From positions 40,955 through 104,954 of the forward strand of contig CASEYY010000041.1 of the NCBI GenBank assembly GCA_949292335.1: DNA of 64,000 nt, given 5' to 3'. This document shows, one piece after another, positions 26,135-34,801 of the stretch. The DNA comes from an uncultured Pseudomonadota bacterium (GTDB taxonomy: Bacteria; Pseudomonadota; Alphaproteobacteria; RF32; CAG-239). A program made the position numbers and the translations under genes. The notes beneath the pieces are model-generated. The model saw nothing but the letters and a program-made list of their open reading frames with translations, searched no databases and had not been told where the DNA came from. Position 1 is the stretch's first letter; each line of letters starts with the position of its first letter.

Positions 26135-26747
26135 AGCAATGCGCCATCACTTGTTTAATGATTTCGGCATTTTTTTCGGTTTCTGTTCCCTTAAATATTA
26201 AGGTAATTTCGCTCCAAGTCATCAAATCAGGCAATACGGCTTTGGTGACACGGTTGTAGTAACTAATGCGGTTTTTAATCCACTTGTCATCATCACGGAC
26301 AATCAATTCTCCGGCACATTTAACACATTTTCCGTTGCCGGCAAATTGGGTCGTTCCGCATTTTGAGCAAACTCTTCTTTGTTCTATACGCGACAAGATA
26401 AGCTTCTCCGGTGGATTAACATGTACGCATATAACCTGATAGTCGTTTTTCAGTTTGTTTTTCAGGTATTTCAACTGCGAAAAATTGCGAGGGTAACCAT
26501 CCAACAAAATATCGCCGTCAGTTTGCGTGAAGATGTCTAAAATCGGATTAATAACCGAATCTTCCACCAAAGAACCAGAGGTGATATAATCGGCTACTTT
26601 CTTTCCTAATAAAGTATCCTTTCTTACCTCTTCGCGCAAAATATCACCGGTTGAAACTTTGGTAATGCCTGTTTTTTCTACCAATACATCCCCGAGCAAC
26701 CCCTTTCCTGACCCAGGAGCTCCAAATAGAATAATAAGTTTTTTCAT
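26133..26747 (-). CDS. adk: Adenylate kinase family protein with zinc-type LID
   Basis: This enzyme should interconvert AMP, ADP and ATP. The 204-residue protein has the P-loop GAPGSGKG, the AMP-binding KVSTGDILREEV and LLDGYPRNFSQ, and a LID with CSKC and CVKC, a four-Cys zinc site more usual in Gram-positive enzymes. It is not in a ribosomal-protein operon here, so it could be a second or divergent copy. The start is at 26747 (MKKLIILFGAPGSG); the upstream extension is not conserved. Confidence 0.88.
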   Translation of the reverse strand: MKKLIILFGAPGSGKGLLGDVLVEKTGITKVSTGDILREEVRKDTLLGKKVADYITSGSLVEDSVINPILDIFTQTDGDILLDGYPRNFSQLKYLKNKLKNDYQVICVHVNPPEKLILSRIEQRRVCSKCGTTQFAGNGKCVKCAGELIVRDDDKWIKNRISYYNRVTKAVLPDLMTWSEITLIFKGTETEKNAEIIKQVMAHC

Positions 26748-26869
26748 AACATTGTATTTTGAGTTAATAATATTTTCTTTGAGTTTTTTATATAGGTTAA
26801 ATATTATTTTGTACAGCATTTTTTACGCTTGACTTTTTTATAAAAATTTATTACCTTGCTCTCGACTTT

Positions 26870-26945
<76 letters not shown>

Positions 26946-26987
26946 ATTTATGAAGGCTCGCATCCCAAGCGAGCCTTTTGTTTTTTT

Positions 26988-27008
26988 GGGGGTATAGCTC
27001 AGTTGGGA
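26988..27008 (+). pseudogene. tRNA-Ala 5' fragment (repeat of the next tRNA)
   Basis: A 20–21-nt match to the first quarter of the tRNA-Ala at 27149 (acceptor 5' strand through the D loop), with similar T-rich sequence before it. It then diverges into unrelated sequence with no anticodon, T arm or 3' acceptor strand, so it cannot fold as a tRNA. Confidence 0.8.
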
Positions 27009-27017
27009 TGGCTAAGT

Positions 27018-27043
27018 AAAATCAACAAAAGTTTGTTGATTTT
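27018..27043. repeat. Perfect inverted repeat after the tRNA fragment
   Basis: Two exact 12-bp arms (AAAATCAACAAA / TTTGTTGATTTT) are separated by two bases. The following bases to 27148 contain another imperfect, longer hairpin (TACCTTAATT … AATTTAGGTA). Together they make an approximately 140-bp palindromic insert between the tRNA fragment and the intact tRNA. Confidence 0.65.
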
Positions 27044-27148
27044 GTCTGTAACATCTTGGCTACCTTAATTGAGCAAAATCAGCGACAGCGATTGCTTGCG
27101 AAATTTAGGTACCCAAGGCGTCGCTCGACCTGATAACAAATAATTTTT

Positions 27149-27224
27149 GGGGGTATAGCTCAGTTGGGAGAGCGAATGGTTCGCAATCATTAGGTCAGCG
27201 GTTCGATCCCGCTTACCTCCACCA
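27149..27224 (+). tRNA. tRNA-Ala (CGC)
   Basis: This is a complete 76-nt cloverleaf with encoded CCA. The anticodon stem is AATGG/TCATT (one G-U pair) with loop TTCGCAA, giving anticodon CGC for the GCG codon. T arm AGCGG-TTCGATC-CCGCT. The acceptor stem GGGGGTA pairs with TACCTCC. Confidence 0.92.
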
Positions 27225-27315
27225 ATTAAAAGCCTGCTTTTTTCAAGCGGGCTTTAACTTTTTGTTATATCTTATGGTGGATTATATTCTTAGTTTGAAT
27301 TTGGGAGAAATTACA

Positions 27316-28524
27316 ATGTCTGCAGAACAAACTCCTCGTGCTTTGCGTTATAATATTGCTATCGTCGGCAAAAGAAATGCCGGTAAATCTTCTTTGATAA
27401 ATGCTATTTGCGGACAGGATGTTGCCATTGTTTCGGCAATAGCCGGAACCACAACCGATGCCGTGGCCAAACCTTATGAACTTTTACCTTTGGGGCCAGT
27501 GACTTTTTATGATACCGCCGGATTAGATGATGATTCCAATTTAGGTAAACAAAGAATCTCTGCAACTAAGAAAGTTTTGTTTCGTGCTGATGCCGCTGTG
27601 CTCGTGGTTGATGAAAAAGGTTTTGATAACCACGATTTTGAAATCGTAAATTCTCTGCAATGTATGAATATTCCTTTCATCGTAGTGTTTAATAAATGTG
27701 ATATAAACAACCCTTCCGCCGAAGATGTTTTGTTCTGTGAAAGAAACAAAATAGTTTACCTCTCTACCTCAACAGAGAAAAATATTGGAATTTCAGAGAT
27801 TAAAACAGAGCTTATTAAACTTATTCCGGAAGAAAAACAAAAACAATCCTTATTACTTGACGGACTGGTTAAAGAAGGTGATTGCGTAGTTTTGGTAACT
27901 CCGATTGACTCTTCGGCTCCTAAAGGAAGACTTATTCTGCCTCAGGTACAAATGCTAAGAGAAATTGTTGATTTGCATGCTTATGTCATTGTTGCACAAC
28001 CGGAAGAGCTCGAAAAAACTCTGGAAAATATTAAAAACAAACCTAAACTGGTAATAACCGACTCTCAGGCTTTTGCAAAAGTTGCCGCTACCGTGCCGCA
28101 AGATATTCCTTTGACTTCTTTCTCTATTTTGTTTGCCAGACTAAAAGGAGATTTTGATGTTTTGTTGCAAGGAACAAGAAAAATTGATGAACTAACCGAT
28201 AATGCAAAAGTCTTAATTGCCGAAGCCTGCTCTCATCATGCTCAGGACGATGATATCGCAAAAGTAAAAATTCCGGCTCTTATGAAAAAATATACCCAAA
28301 AAGATATCAATTTCTCTTTTTGTGTCGGAAGCGATTTTCCGGAAAATTTGGAAGAATTCGACCTGGTTATTCATTGCGGAGCTTGTATGCTAAACCAAGT
28401 TGAAATGCAAAGAAGATTGCGGGAATGTACTCGCCGTAATGTCCCCATTACAAACTATGGTATGACCATTTCAAAAACTCTGGGGATTTTGGAAAGAGCA
28501 ATCGCCCCGCTTATGCAAAAATAA
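27316..28524 (+). CDS. hydF: [FeFe]-hydrogenase maturation GTPase HydF
   Basis: HydF is the GTPase scaffold that assembles the diiron subcluster and delivers it to [FeFe]-hydrogenase, working with the radical SAM enzymes HydE and HydG. The N-terminal GTPase has Walker A GKRNAGKSS and DTAGLDD; the C-terminal cluster-binding domain keeps ACSHH and, about 50 residues on, HCGACM, the HydF metal-ligand signature, followed by VPITNYGM. The 402-residue length is normal. The start is ATG 27316 behind GGGAGA. hydE, hydG and hydA are not in the window. Confidence 0.94.
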   Translation: MSAEQTPRALRYNIAIVGKRNAGKSSLINAICGQDVAIVSAIAGTTTDAVAKPYELLPLGPVTFYDTAGLDDDSNLGKQRISATKKVLFRADAAVLVVDEKGFDNHDFEIVNSLQCMNIPFIVVFNKCDINNPSAEDVLFCERNKIVYLSTSTEKNIGISEIKTELIKLIPEEKQKQSLLLDGLVKEGDCVVLVTPIDSSAPKGRLILPQVQMLREIVDLHAYVIVAQPEELEKTLENIKNKPKLVITDSQAFAKVAATVPQDIPLTSFSILFARLKGDFDVLLQGTRKIDELTDNAKVLIAEACSHHAQDDDIAKVKIPALMKKYTQKDINFSFCVGSDFPENLEEFDLVIHCGACMLNQVEMQRRLRECTRRNVPITNYGMTISKTLGILERAIAPLMQK

Positions 28525-28547
28525 AAACCTACCTCCTTGTTTTTTGC

Positions 28548-28585
28548 TTAATACCGCTTATCTCTTTAAGCGGTATTAATTTTTA
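28548..28585 (+). terminator. Terminator of hydF
   Basis: TTAATACCGCTT / AAGCGGTATTAA form a 12-bp stem with a short loop followed by TTTTT. It lies between hydF and the BOF-protein gene. Confidence 0.85.
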
Positions 28586-28600
28586 CAAGGAGATGCTTGA

Positions 28601-28972
28601 ATGAAAAAAATCATAATTGCTCTTTTTTGCGTTATAATTGCCGCTACTGCCGCACAGGCAAAAAATAAACATAAAAATCAAGGTTTTGTCTTTGTTCCCA
28701 AAAATGTGGTTATTGAAACCGTGGCCGATGCAAAAGATAAAGATGACAATACTTTGGTCGTCGTACAGGGACAAATCGTAAAGGCTTTGGGTGATGACAA
28801 ATATATGTTTACCGATGAAACCGGTGAAATTATTCTTGATATAGATCAAGATGACTTTAACAATGTCACCGTTACCGAAGGTGAAATAATTCAGGTTACC
28901 GGTGATGTGGATAAAGAATTGATGAAACCTACCGAAATTAATGTAAAGCAAATCAAGAAGCTAAAAAAATAG
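28601..28972 (+). CDS. Periplasmic OB-fold (YgiW/YdeI-type, BOF) protein
   Basis: The 123-residue product has a signal peptide (MKKIIIALFCVIIAATAAQA) and a bacterial OB-fold domain. The pattern VVVQGQIVKALGDDKYMFTD followed by GEIILDID is typical of the NirD/YgiW/YdeI stress-tolerance family. It has an AAGGAG ribosome site and is bounded by terminators on both sides, so it is monocistronic. Family members bind ligands or affect stress resistance; the ligand here is unknown. Confidence 0.85.
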   Translation: MKKIIIALFCVIIAATAAQAKNKHKNQGFVFVPKNVVIETVADAKDKDDNTLVVVQGQIVKALGDDKYMFTDETGEIILDIDQDDFNNVTVTEGEIIQVTGDVDKELMKPTEINVKQIKKLKK

Positions 28973-28985
28973 TCTTCTTAGTTCG

Positions 28986-29015
28986 AAGCCCGCTATTACG
29001 GCGGGCTTGTTTTTT
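28986..29015. terminator. Bidirectional terminator between BOF gene and cca
   Basis: AAGCCCGC / GCGGGCTT 8-bp stem followed by TTTTTT, between convergent genes. Confidence 0.85.
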
Positions 29016-30249
29016 AAATAACTTCTTTCAAATTATCGACTTGAACCAAAAGTTGCTCTTTGGTCAAATCAAAATCGGAGTCAACCCAGATTTGCTCAAG
29101 TTCTTTTAGTATTTTTCCGACTTTGGCCGGGTCGGTAAGACCATTATCAATTATATCTTTACCCTTGAGCGGAAAAACAAGCTCAGGCAAATCATTGATA
29201 AAATCGTACACTTCTTTGATGTTGGCGGTTATTTCTTCTTCCTGTGCCGCCATGGTCAAAAATTTGGCCTGACAAAAATCATTGGTATATTCATAACAAA
29301 GTTTCAAAACCTTTTTATGATCAAGAAAATCATTGAAACGGATACTAGAATCGGCCAAAAACGTGAACAGATGTTTTTCTTGGCGACTCAATTTCAAACG
29401 AACCGCTAAATTTTCGGCCAAAGCAGAATCAGGACGGTATAATATAAAAAGTTTTACCAGTGCCTCGTATTCCAAAGACATTCCTTTAGATATTTCATTT
29501 AAGTGAGCCAAATCATCTATATGCTCGGCATCGGGCATTACATAGCTAAGTATGCCGTGGTCTTGCATTAATTTATAAACTTCGGGAGCTTTGGGTGTGT
29601 TGACAATCTTAAACAATTCGTCGCGTATTTTTTCAAGCGGTAATTTTTTCAAAAGCTGGCTATTTTCTTGACAAGCCTCTAGAGCCTTAACATTGGGTTC
29701 TCCTTTACCGAAAAGTGAATAAAAACGGAAAAAACGCAAAATTCTGACCGGATCTTCTTCAATGCGTTGTGTCGCCGAGCCGATAAAACGCACATTGCCT
29801 TTTTCCAAATCTTCAATACCGTTGTAATAATCAAAAACATTGCCGTTTTCGTCGGCATAAACAGCATTAATGGTTAAATCACGACGAGCGGCGTCTTCTT
29901 CCCAATTATCCGTGAACTCTATATCCCTGCTGCCATCATTTTTTATGACATATTTGTAGAGCGAACCGACTTTAAATTCCGTGCCGTCTATTATTACACC
30001 CATATTACTTTGTTTTATGCCCAAGGGGATGGTTTCTATATTTTCATCGGCACAGGCTTCGGCTAGTTCTTCGGGACTTAAATCAGTAGCCAAGTCTAAA
30101 TCAGCTCCTTTAATACCCATGAGGGCGTCTCTTACCGCACCGCCGACAAACCTTAAAACGCCTCCGTGCCTCGAAACCAACGCAAACAAATCTTTTACTT
30201 TGTCGTTTCTGATTAAATTGGATGTATCTATGTAATTATCTCTTATCAT
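29014..30249 (-). CDS. cca: CCA tRNA nucleotidyltransferase / poly(A) polymerase family
   Basis: This enzyme repairs or adds the tRNA 3' CCA end. The N-terminal nucleotidyltransferase head has FVGGAVRDALMG and the metal-binding DLDLATD, followed by RRDLTINAVYAD and EDPVRILRFFRF (motifs B–D). The C-terminal helical body is alphaproteobacterial in type. The start is at 30249 (MIRDNYID), since the longer frame is hydrophobic and lacks a ribosome site. 411 residues. Confidence 0.93.
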   Translation of the reverse strand: MIRDNYIDTSNLIRNDKVKDLFALVSRHGGVLRFVGGAVRDALMGIKGADLDLATDLSPEELAEACADENIETIPLGIKQSNMGVIIDGTEFKVGSLYKYVIKNDGSRDIEFTDNWEEDAARRDLTINAVYADENGNVFDYYNGIEDLEKGNVRFIGSATQRIEEDPVRILRFFRFYSLFGKGEPNVKALEACQENSQLLKKLPLEKIRDELFKIVNTPKAPEVYKLMQDHGILSYVMPDAEHIDDLAHLNEISKGMSLEYEALVKLFILYRPDSALAENLAVRLKLSRQEKHLFTFLADSSIRFNDFLDHKKVLKLCYEYTNDFCQAKFLTMAAQEEEITANIKEVYDFINDLPELVFPLKGKDIIDNGLTDPAKVGKILKELEQIWVDSDFDLTKEQLLVQVDNLKEVI

Positions 30250-30348
30250 ACAGGAACCTTTGATAAAAATTTTCTTGAAGTTAACATTTTTTATATATTT
30301 TGCAATTATTATTATCATGTCTGTAACTTTAAATGTGGGTATTTGAGG

Positions 30349-30858
30349 ATGAAAAAATCTTTATTTATTGCTTTGGCAAGCTTGTTGTTTACATCTCAAA
30401 CTTCTATGGCTGCGGCACCGCAGCTCATCGGTGAATATGGCGATTGGGCGGCTTATTACTATCGAGACAAAGCCGGTCCGGTATGCTATATGGCTTCGAC
30501 TCCTAAAAAAGATGAGGGAAAATATTCTAAACGCGGTGACATCTATTTTGTGGTTACCCACCGCCCAAATGAAAAAAGTTTTGATGTGGTGAACATAAAT
30601 GCCGGATACACATATAAATCAGGTGCTCCGGTTGAGATAAAAATCGGTGCCAAGACTTTTACCGATACTTTCACTAGCGGCGACAAGGCTTGGGCTATTA
30701 ATGAGAAAACCGACAAAGAAATTGTGGAAGCAATGAAAAGAGGCTCCAGAATGATTGTCGACGGCGTATCCTCCAGAGGAACCAAAACCAAAGATACTTA
30801 CTCTCTAAACGGCTTTACCGCCGCTTATAAGGCTATTTCAAACAAGTGCAAAAAATGA
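30349..30858 (+). CDS. Invasion-associated locus B (IalB) family periplasmic protein
   Basis: The 169-residue precursor has a signal peptide (MKKSLFIALASLLFTSQTSMAA) and an IalB-like domain: GDWAAYYY, one Cys in GPVCYMAS, VTHRPNEKSFDVV, and the C-terminal AYKAISNKC. IalB proteins are alphaproteobacterial; despite the name from Bartonella, most are of unknown function. It overlaps the start of rlmN (ATGA), the usual neighbour. Confidence 0.85.
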   Translation: MKKSLFIALASLLFTSQTSMAAAPQLIGEYGDWAAYYYRDKAGPVCYMASTPKKDEGKYSKRGDIYFVVTHRPNEKSFDVVNINAGYTYKSGAPVEIKIGAKTFTDTFTSGDKAWAINEKTDKEIVEAMKRGSRMIVDGVSSRGTKTKDTYSLNGFTAAYKAISNKCKK

Positions 30859-31922
30859 AAAATCTTATCGGTTTATCTAAAGAAGAATTAGCCAAGGAGC
30901 TTGCCGATTTGGGCGAAAAGCCTTTTCGGGCCAAACAACTGTGGCAATGGATTTATTTTCGCGGGGAATCCGATTTTGACAATATGAGTAATTTGTCAAA
31001 GGATTTACGTGCTAAGTTAAAAGAAAATTATACGGTTAAAAGACCTAAAATTGTTGCCGAACAAATTTCTAAAGACAAAACCCACAAATGGCTTTTGGAG
31101 TTTGATGACGGACAGCGAATCGAGACGGTATATATTCCCGAAGAAGACCGCGGAGCCGTGTGTATTTCAACGCAGGTAGGCTGTGCGGTGGGGTGTAAAT
31201 TTTGCCATACCGGAAGCCAAAAAATTACCAGAAATCTTACTGCCGGTGAAATTGTGGCTCAGTTTATGGTTGCACGCGATGCCTATGGCGAATGGCCTTC
31301 GCCGACCAATGAAACCAGATATCTTTCAAATATCGTGGTAATGGGGATGGGAGAGCCGCTACACAATAAGGAAGAAACCTTTAAGGCCTTAAAAATTTTA
31401 TCCGACGGTGACGGTATTGCCATCTCCAAACGCCGTATTACCCTTTCAACCTCGGGAATCGCTCCAAATATTGAAGCAGTGGCGGCAGAATTAGGTGTAA
31501 AATTGGCTGTTAGTCTCCATGCTCCGAATAATGAAAAACGTTCGCAAATAATGCCGATTAATAATCGTTACAAAATTGAAGAGGTTTTGGCGGCCTGTCA
31601 AAAATATCAGGCAATCATGGGCATGAGCAGAATGATTACCTTTGAATATCTTATGTTAAAAGATTTTAACGATACTCCGGACGATGCCAGAGAACTGATT
31701 GCTTTGATGAAAAAGTATAATCTGGGTGCCAAATTCAATCTTATTCCTTTTAATCCTTGGCCGGGATGTGATTTTCAACCAAGCTCCAACAATAAAGTTC
31801 ATGCTTTTGCCAGGATATTGGAATCAGCCGGCTATGAAGCCCCTATCAGAGTGGCGAGAGGACAAGATATTTTGGCGGCTTGCGGACAACTTAAATCAAA
31901 GAAACAAAATATTGAGGCTTAG
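30855..31922 (+). CDS. rlmN: 23S rRNA (A2503-C2)/tRNA (A37-C2) methyltransferase RlmN
   Basis: This radical SAM enzyme methylates A2503 of 23S rRNA and A37 of some tRNAs. The cluster motif is CAVGCKFC (CxxxCxxC), with GMGEPL and the conserved C-terminal Cys region (AACGQL). The start is ATG 30855, overlapping the IalB-family stop. 355 residues. Confidence 0.96.
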   Translation: MKNLIGLSKEELAKELADLGEKPFRAKQLWQWIYFRGESDFDNMSNLSKDLRAKLKENYTVKRPKIVAEQISKDKTHKWLLEFDDGQRIETVYIPEEDRGAVCISTQVGCAVGCKFCHTGSQKITRNLTAGEIVAQFMVARDAYGEWPSPTNETRYLSNIVVMGMGEPLHNKEETFKALKILSDGDGIAISKRRITLSTSGIAPNIEAVAAELGVKLAVSLHAPNNEKRSQIMPINNRYKIEEVLAACQKYQAIMGMSRMITFEYLMLKDFNDTPDDARELIALMKKYNLGAKFNLIPFNPWPGCDFQPSSNNKVHAFARILESAGYEAPIRVARGQDILAACGQLKSKKQNIEA

Positions 31923-32269
31923 AACGCGTCGATTATATGCTGCAGATGAAAAGGCGGTTTTACCAAAACCGCGTCGAATCTGATATCAAAATCGGAAAAT
32001 TGCGGATGTTTGGCAACAAAGTTTTCGGCAGCACGGCGAATCCGCTGTTGCTGTTTGGCTTGAATCGCATAGGCCGCTTTTGCCAAATCTCCTCGTTTTT
32101 TGACCTCGACAAAAACCAATAACTGTCTTTTTTTGACAATGATGTCCACTTCTCCGGCTCCGGTACCGCGGCCGGTTATGTAGTTGTGCTCTACCAGACG
32201 GTATCCTTTGATATACAAATAAAAAATTGCCATGTATTCGGCAAATTTGCCGCTAAAATCACTCAGCAT
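31919..32269 (-). CDS. YraN family (UPF0102) endonuclease-like protein
   Basis: This 116-residue protein has the restriction-endonuclease-like fold motif GEVDIIVKKRQLLVFVEVKKR, where D and ExK would bind metal. The cellular role is not established. It overlaps rsmI at its 5' end and converges on rlmN with a four-base overlap. yraN beside rsmI and an LpoA-like gene is conserved across proteobacteria. Confidence 0.9.
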   Translation of the reverse strand: MLSDFSGKFAEYMAIFYLYIKGYRLVEHNYITGRGTGAGEVDIIVKKRQLLVFVEVKKRGDLAKAAYAIQAKQQQRIRRAAENFVAKHPQFSDFDIRFDAVLVKPPFHLQHIIDAF

Positions 32270-33095
32270 CTTTCAGCTCCAAAGCCTTTTGATAAACCTC
32301 TTTTTTATTTAGCCCGTATTTTGAAACAATATGGTCGACAGCCGTACGCAATTTGTTGCCTGCAAGCTCTTTTTTGAGCTCATCAACATAATCTTCAATT
32401 ATCATATCTTCCGGCATTGCCGGCGAGATAAGCAAAACTATCTCCCCTTTGGGCTGGTTGTCGTTATAGTATGTTATAAGTTCTGCCGCCGTGCCGCTTT
32501 TGCTATCTTCATAAAGTTTGCTTATTTCTCTGACAACCGCAATTTCGCGGTCGCCAAAAATATCGGAAACTACCGACAAAGTTTTGAGTAAACGATTGGC
32601 GGTCTCGTAAAATATAAGTGTAGCATCCAATTCTTTGTAACGGCTCAAAACTTCTTGGCGGGCTTTTTCTTTGTTGGGAATAAAGCCTACAAACATAAAC
32701 TTATTGCTGGGAAGTCCCGACAGTTGCAAACCGCAAATTGCAGCACATGCTCCGGGAATCGTCGTAAAATAAACATTTTGGCGGCGGCAATGTTTTACCA
32801 ATTTATATCCGGGGTCGGAAATCAGCGGAGAGCCGGCATCTGATACATAAGCAACTACTTTGCCGGAAACAGCAAAATCTATCAGTTTTTGAGCTGTTTC
32901 TTCTTCGTTGTGGTCGTGCATTACAAAAAATTCTTTGTCGCTTTTGTTTAGCCCCAACAGTGTAAATAATTTTTTGGTTACTCTGGTATCTTCGCAAGCT
33001 ATGATATCCGCCGCTTTCAACACCTCCAAAGCCCTGATGGTAATATCTCCGATATTGCCGATGGGGGTGGCGACCAGATAAATACCGCTTTTCAT
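32259..33095 (-). CDS. rsmI: 16S rRNA (cytidine1402-2'-O)-methyltransferase RsmI
   Basis: RsmI methylates C1402 in the 30S decoding centre. The 278-residue protein starts SGIYLVATPIGNIGDIT and has ACEDTRVTKKL and SDAGSPLISDPGYKLV, the family signatures. It is divergent from the LpoA-like lipoprotein gene, as in many proteobacteria. Confidence 0.95.
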   Translation of the reverse strand: MKSGIYLVATPIGNIGDITIRALEVLKAADIIACEDTRVTKKLFTLLGLNKSDKEFFVMHDHNEEETAQKLIDFAVSGKVVAYVSDAGSPLISDPGYKLVKHCRRQNVYFTTIPGACAAICGLQLSGLPSNKFMFVGFIPNKEKARQEVLSRYKELDATLIFYETANRLLKTLSVVSDIFGDREIAVVREISKLYEDSKSGTAAELITYYNDNQPKGEIVLLISPAMPEDMIIEDYVDELKKELAGNKLRTAVDHIVSKYGLNKKEVYQKALELKDAE

Positions 33096-33169
33096 TAAGA
33101 CCTCTCTTTACAACAAAAGTTTTTTAAGCTAAAACTTATCGGTAAGATTGTTTTATATTTTAGGATAAA

Positions 33170-34639
33170 TTGCAAGTGTTTAAAAAATTTTCGCTTATTT
33201 GCCTGTGTCTCTTCATTTCCTCCTGTGCTTCCAACGCCATCAAAGATGAAGGCGGTGCCGAAAGCTACTCTACCGACATTGAAGAAATTGGTATTTCTGA
33301 TGGAAAAAGCTTTAGAACCGCCATGCTTTTGCCTTTAACCGGAGCTGACGCAAAGTATGGTCAAGGGTTAAAAAAGGCTTCAATGATTGCTCTTAACCAA
33401 ATAAATAATCCTAATTTAGTTTTGCAGTACTATGATACCCAAAGCACTCCTTCCGGAGCCAGAATTGCCATTGAAAACGCAGCTAACCAAGGTGCCGATC
33501 TTATTGTCGGGCCACTCAAAAGTCAGGAAGTTCAGGCCATTTCAAACGAAACTATCTACCGCGGCATTCCCGTTATTGCTTTTTCTACCGCACAGGAAGT
33601 GTTGCAACCGACAGTATATTCAATGGGTTTGTTGATTGAAGAGCAAGTTGACCGAATTATCTCTTATGCCGCAAAACAGGGACGCGTAAAATTTGCACTC
33701 TTGCTTCCCGATAACGGAACCGGTGCGGCGGTCGCCAAAGCCGCGGTTAAAGCAGCCCAAAAAAATAATGTCGAAATTACCAAAATAGGCTTTTTCGAAC
33801 CAGGAACATCAGATTTTTCATCCTTGGCAAAGCAAATGTCAAATTACGACAAACGGCATGCAAATGTCGCAAGAATTAAAGCTGCTTTACAGACTCAGGC
33901 AAATGCCGGAGATACAAAAGCGGCCAATGACCTTAAAAAACTGTCGACCCGCGAAGGCCTCGGCGATGTCGGCTTTGATGCCTTACTGATTGCCGAAAAC
34001 GGAGCCAAACTTACGGCCGCAGTGGCTATGTTCTCGTATTATGATGTGGCTTATCCGCAAGTACAGTTTTTGGGTACTTCAATGTGGGAAGGCTCTAAAC
34101 TCAATAATGAAGCTGTCTTTAGCAAAAGTCTGTACCCAACCATTGATAAAAACCCTACTTCCGACTTCGCAACCCAGTACTATATAGTCTTTAACGAAAA
34201 GCCAAGTAGTCTATACACCCTTGCCTATGACGGAGTGTTAATCGCTTCGCAACTGGCCTCATCAACAGCAGAAAATATCAATGATAATATTACCGATACT
34301 GCCGGATTTAGCGGGATTAACGGCAAAATAAGATTCTTTAAAGACGGCTCAAATCAACACTCCCTAAGTGTTGTTGAAGTCAGCCGTTTAGGCAATATGC
34401 CGGTTGACAACGGAAGTGCTTATTTTGAAACTGTATCACAGCCTTTGCCGGAGTTTGTCTTTGACAGCGATTATAAAGCTCCGCAAATTTTCGGTAAGGA
34501 TAATGCTTTGGCTCAGATTATCATATATGGACAAATGTTACCGCAACAACCAATCATGGAAGTTGAAAAATCAGAAAACGATGAAGCTGAAGTAATCAGG
34601 CAACAGCTTAAAAGCATGGGAATTTCAATAAATCAGTGA
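33170..34639 (+). CDS. Penicillin-binding-protein activator (LpoA-like) lipoprotein
   Basis: The 489-residue precursor has a lipobox (LFISSC, Cys about residue 19) and a periplasmic-binding-protein fold (MLLPLTGADAKYGQGLKKAS, YDTQSTPSGA, IVGPLKSQEV), like the C-terminal domain of LpoA. It should sit in the outer membrane and help activate peptidoglycan synthases. The start is TTG 33170 with TAGGA at good spacing; GTG 33176 is an alternative. A divergent rsmI–yraN pair upstream is the usual context. Confidence 0.87.
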   Translation: MQVFKKFSLICLCLFISSCASNAIKDEGGAESYSTDIEEIGISDGKSFRTAMLLPLTGADAKYGQGLKKASMIALNQINNPNLVLQYYDTQSTPSGARIAIENAANQGADLIVGPLKSQEVQAISNETIYRGIPVIAFSTAQEVLQPTVYSMGLLIEEQVDRIISYAAKQGRVKFALLLPDNGTGAAVAKAAVKAAQKNNVEITKIGFFEPGTSDFSSLAKQMSNYDKRHANVARIKAALQTQANAGDTKAANDLKKLSTREGLGDVGFDALLIAENGAKLTAAVAMFSYYDVAYPQVQFLGTSMWEGSKLNNEAVFSKSLYPTIDKNPTSDFATQYYIVFNEKPSSLYTLAYDGVLIASQLASSTAENINDNITDTAGFSGINGKIRFFKDGSNQHSLSVVEVSRLGNMPVDNGSAYFETVSQPLPEFVFDSDYKAPQIFGKDNALAQIIIYGQMLPQQPIMEVEKSENDEAEVIRQQLKSMGISINQ

Positions 34640-34656
34640 GTAGGATATAATTTGTC

Positions 34657-34685
34657 TTGAAATGAATGGCGTTTTTTGCTAATGA
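34657..34685 (+). promoter_or_regulatory. Predicted ffs promoter
   Basis: TTGAAA (34657–34662), 17-bp spacer and TAATGA (34680–34685) are placed so that transcription would begin at about 34691, the 5' end of the SRP RNA. Confidence 0.6.
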
Positions 34686-34690
34686 TGTTA

Positions 34691-34781
34691 GCGGAGGGAA
34701 ACGGGTTAGCTGGTCGCCAATCCGGTCAGGTTCGGAAGAAAGCAGCCGTAACGATTTAGCCTAAGGTCGTTTTTCCTCCGC
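34691..34781 (+). ncRNA. ffs: Signal recognition particle RNA (4.5S type)
   Basis: The gene forms a long hairpin closed by GCGGAGG/CCTCCGC. The conserved apical domain GGTCAGGTTCGGAAGAAAGC is intact, with the GGAA tetraloop and the asymmetric loop that binds Ffh. Length about 91 nt. Position directly before dnaX is typical for alphaproteobacteria. Confidence 0.93.
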
Positions 34782-34801
34782 CATCTTTTATAAGGTTGAC
34801 T

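Noticed and set aside
26988-27120. The tRNA-Ala fragment read as a third functional tRNA or a tRNA with an intron
   Set aside because: There is no anticodon arm, T arm or 3' acceptor strand before the complete tRNA at 27149, and the intervening sequence is too short and unlike a group I intron.
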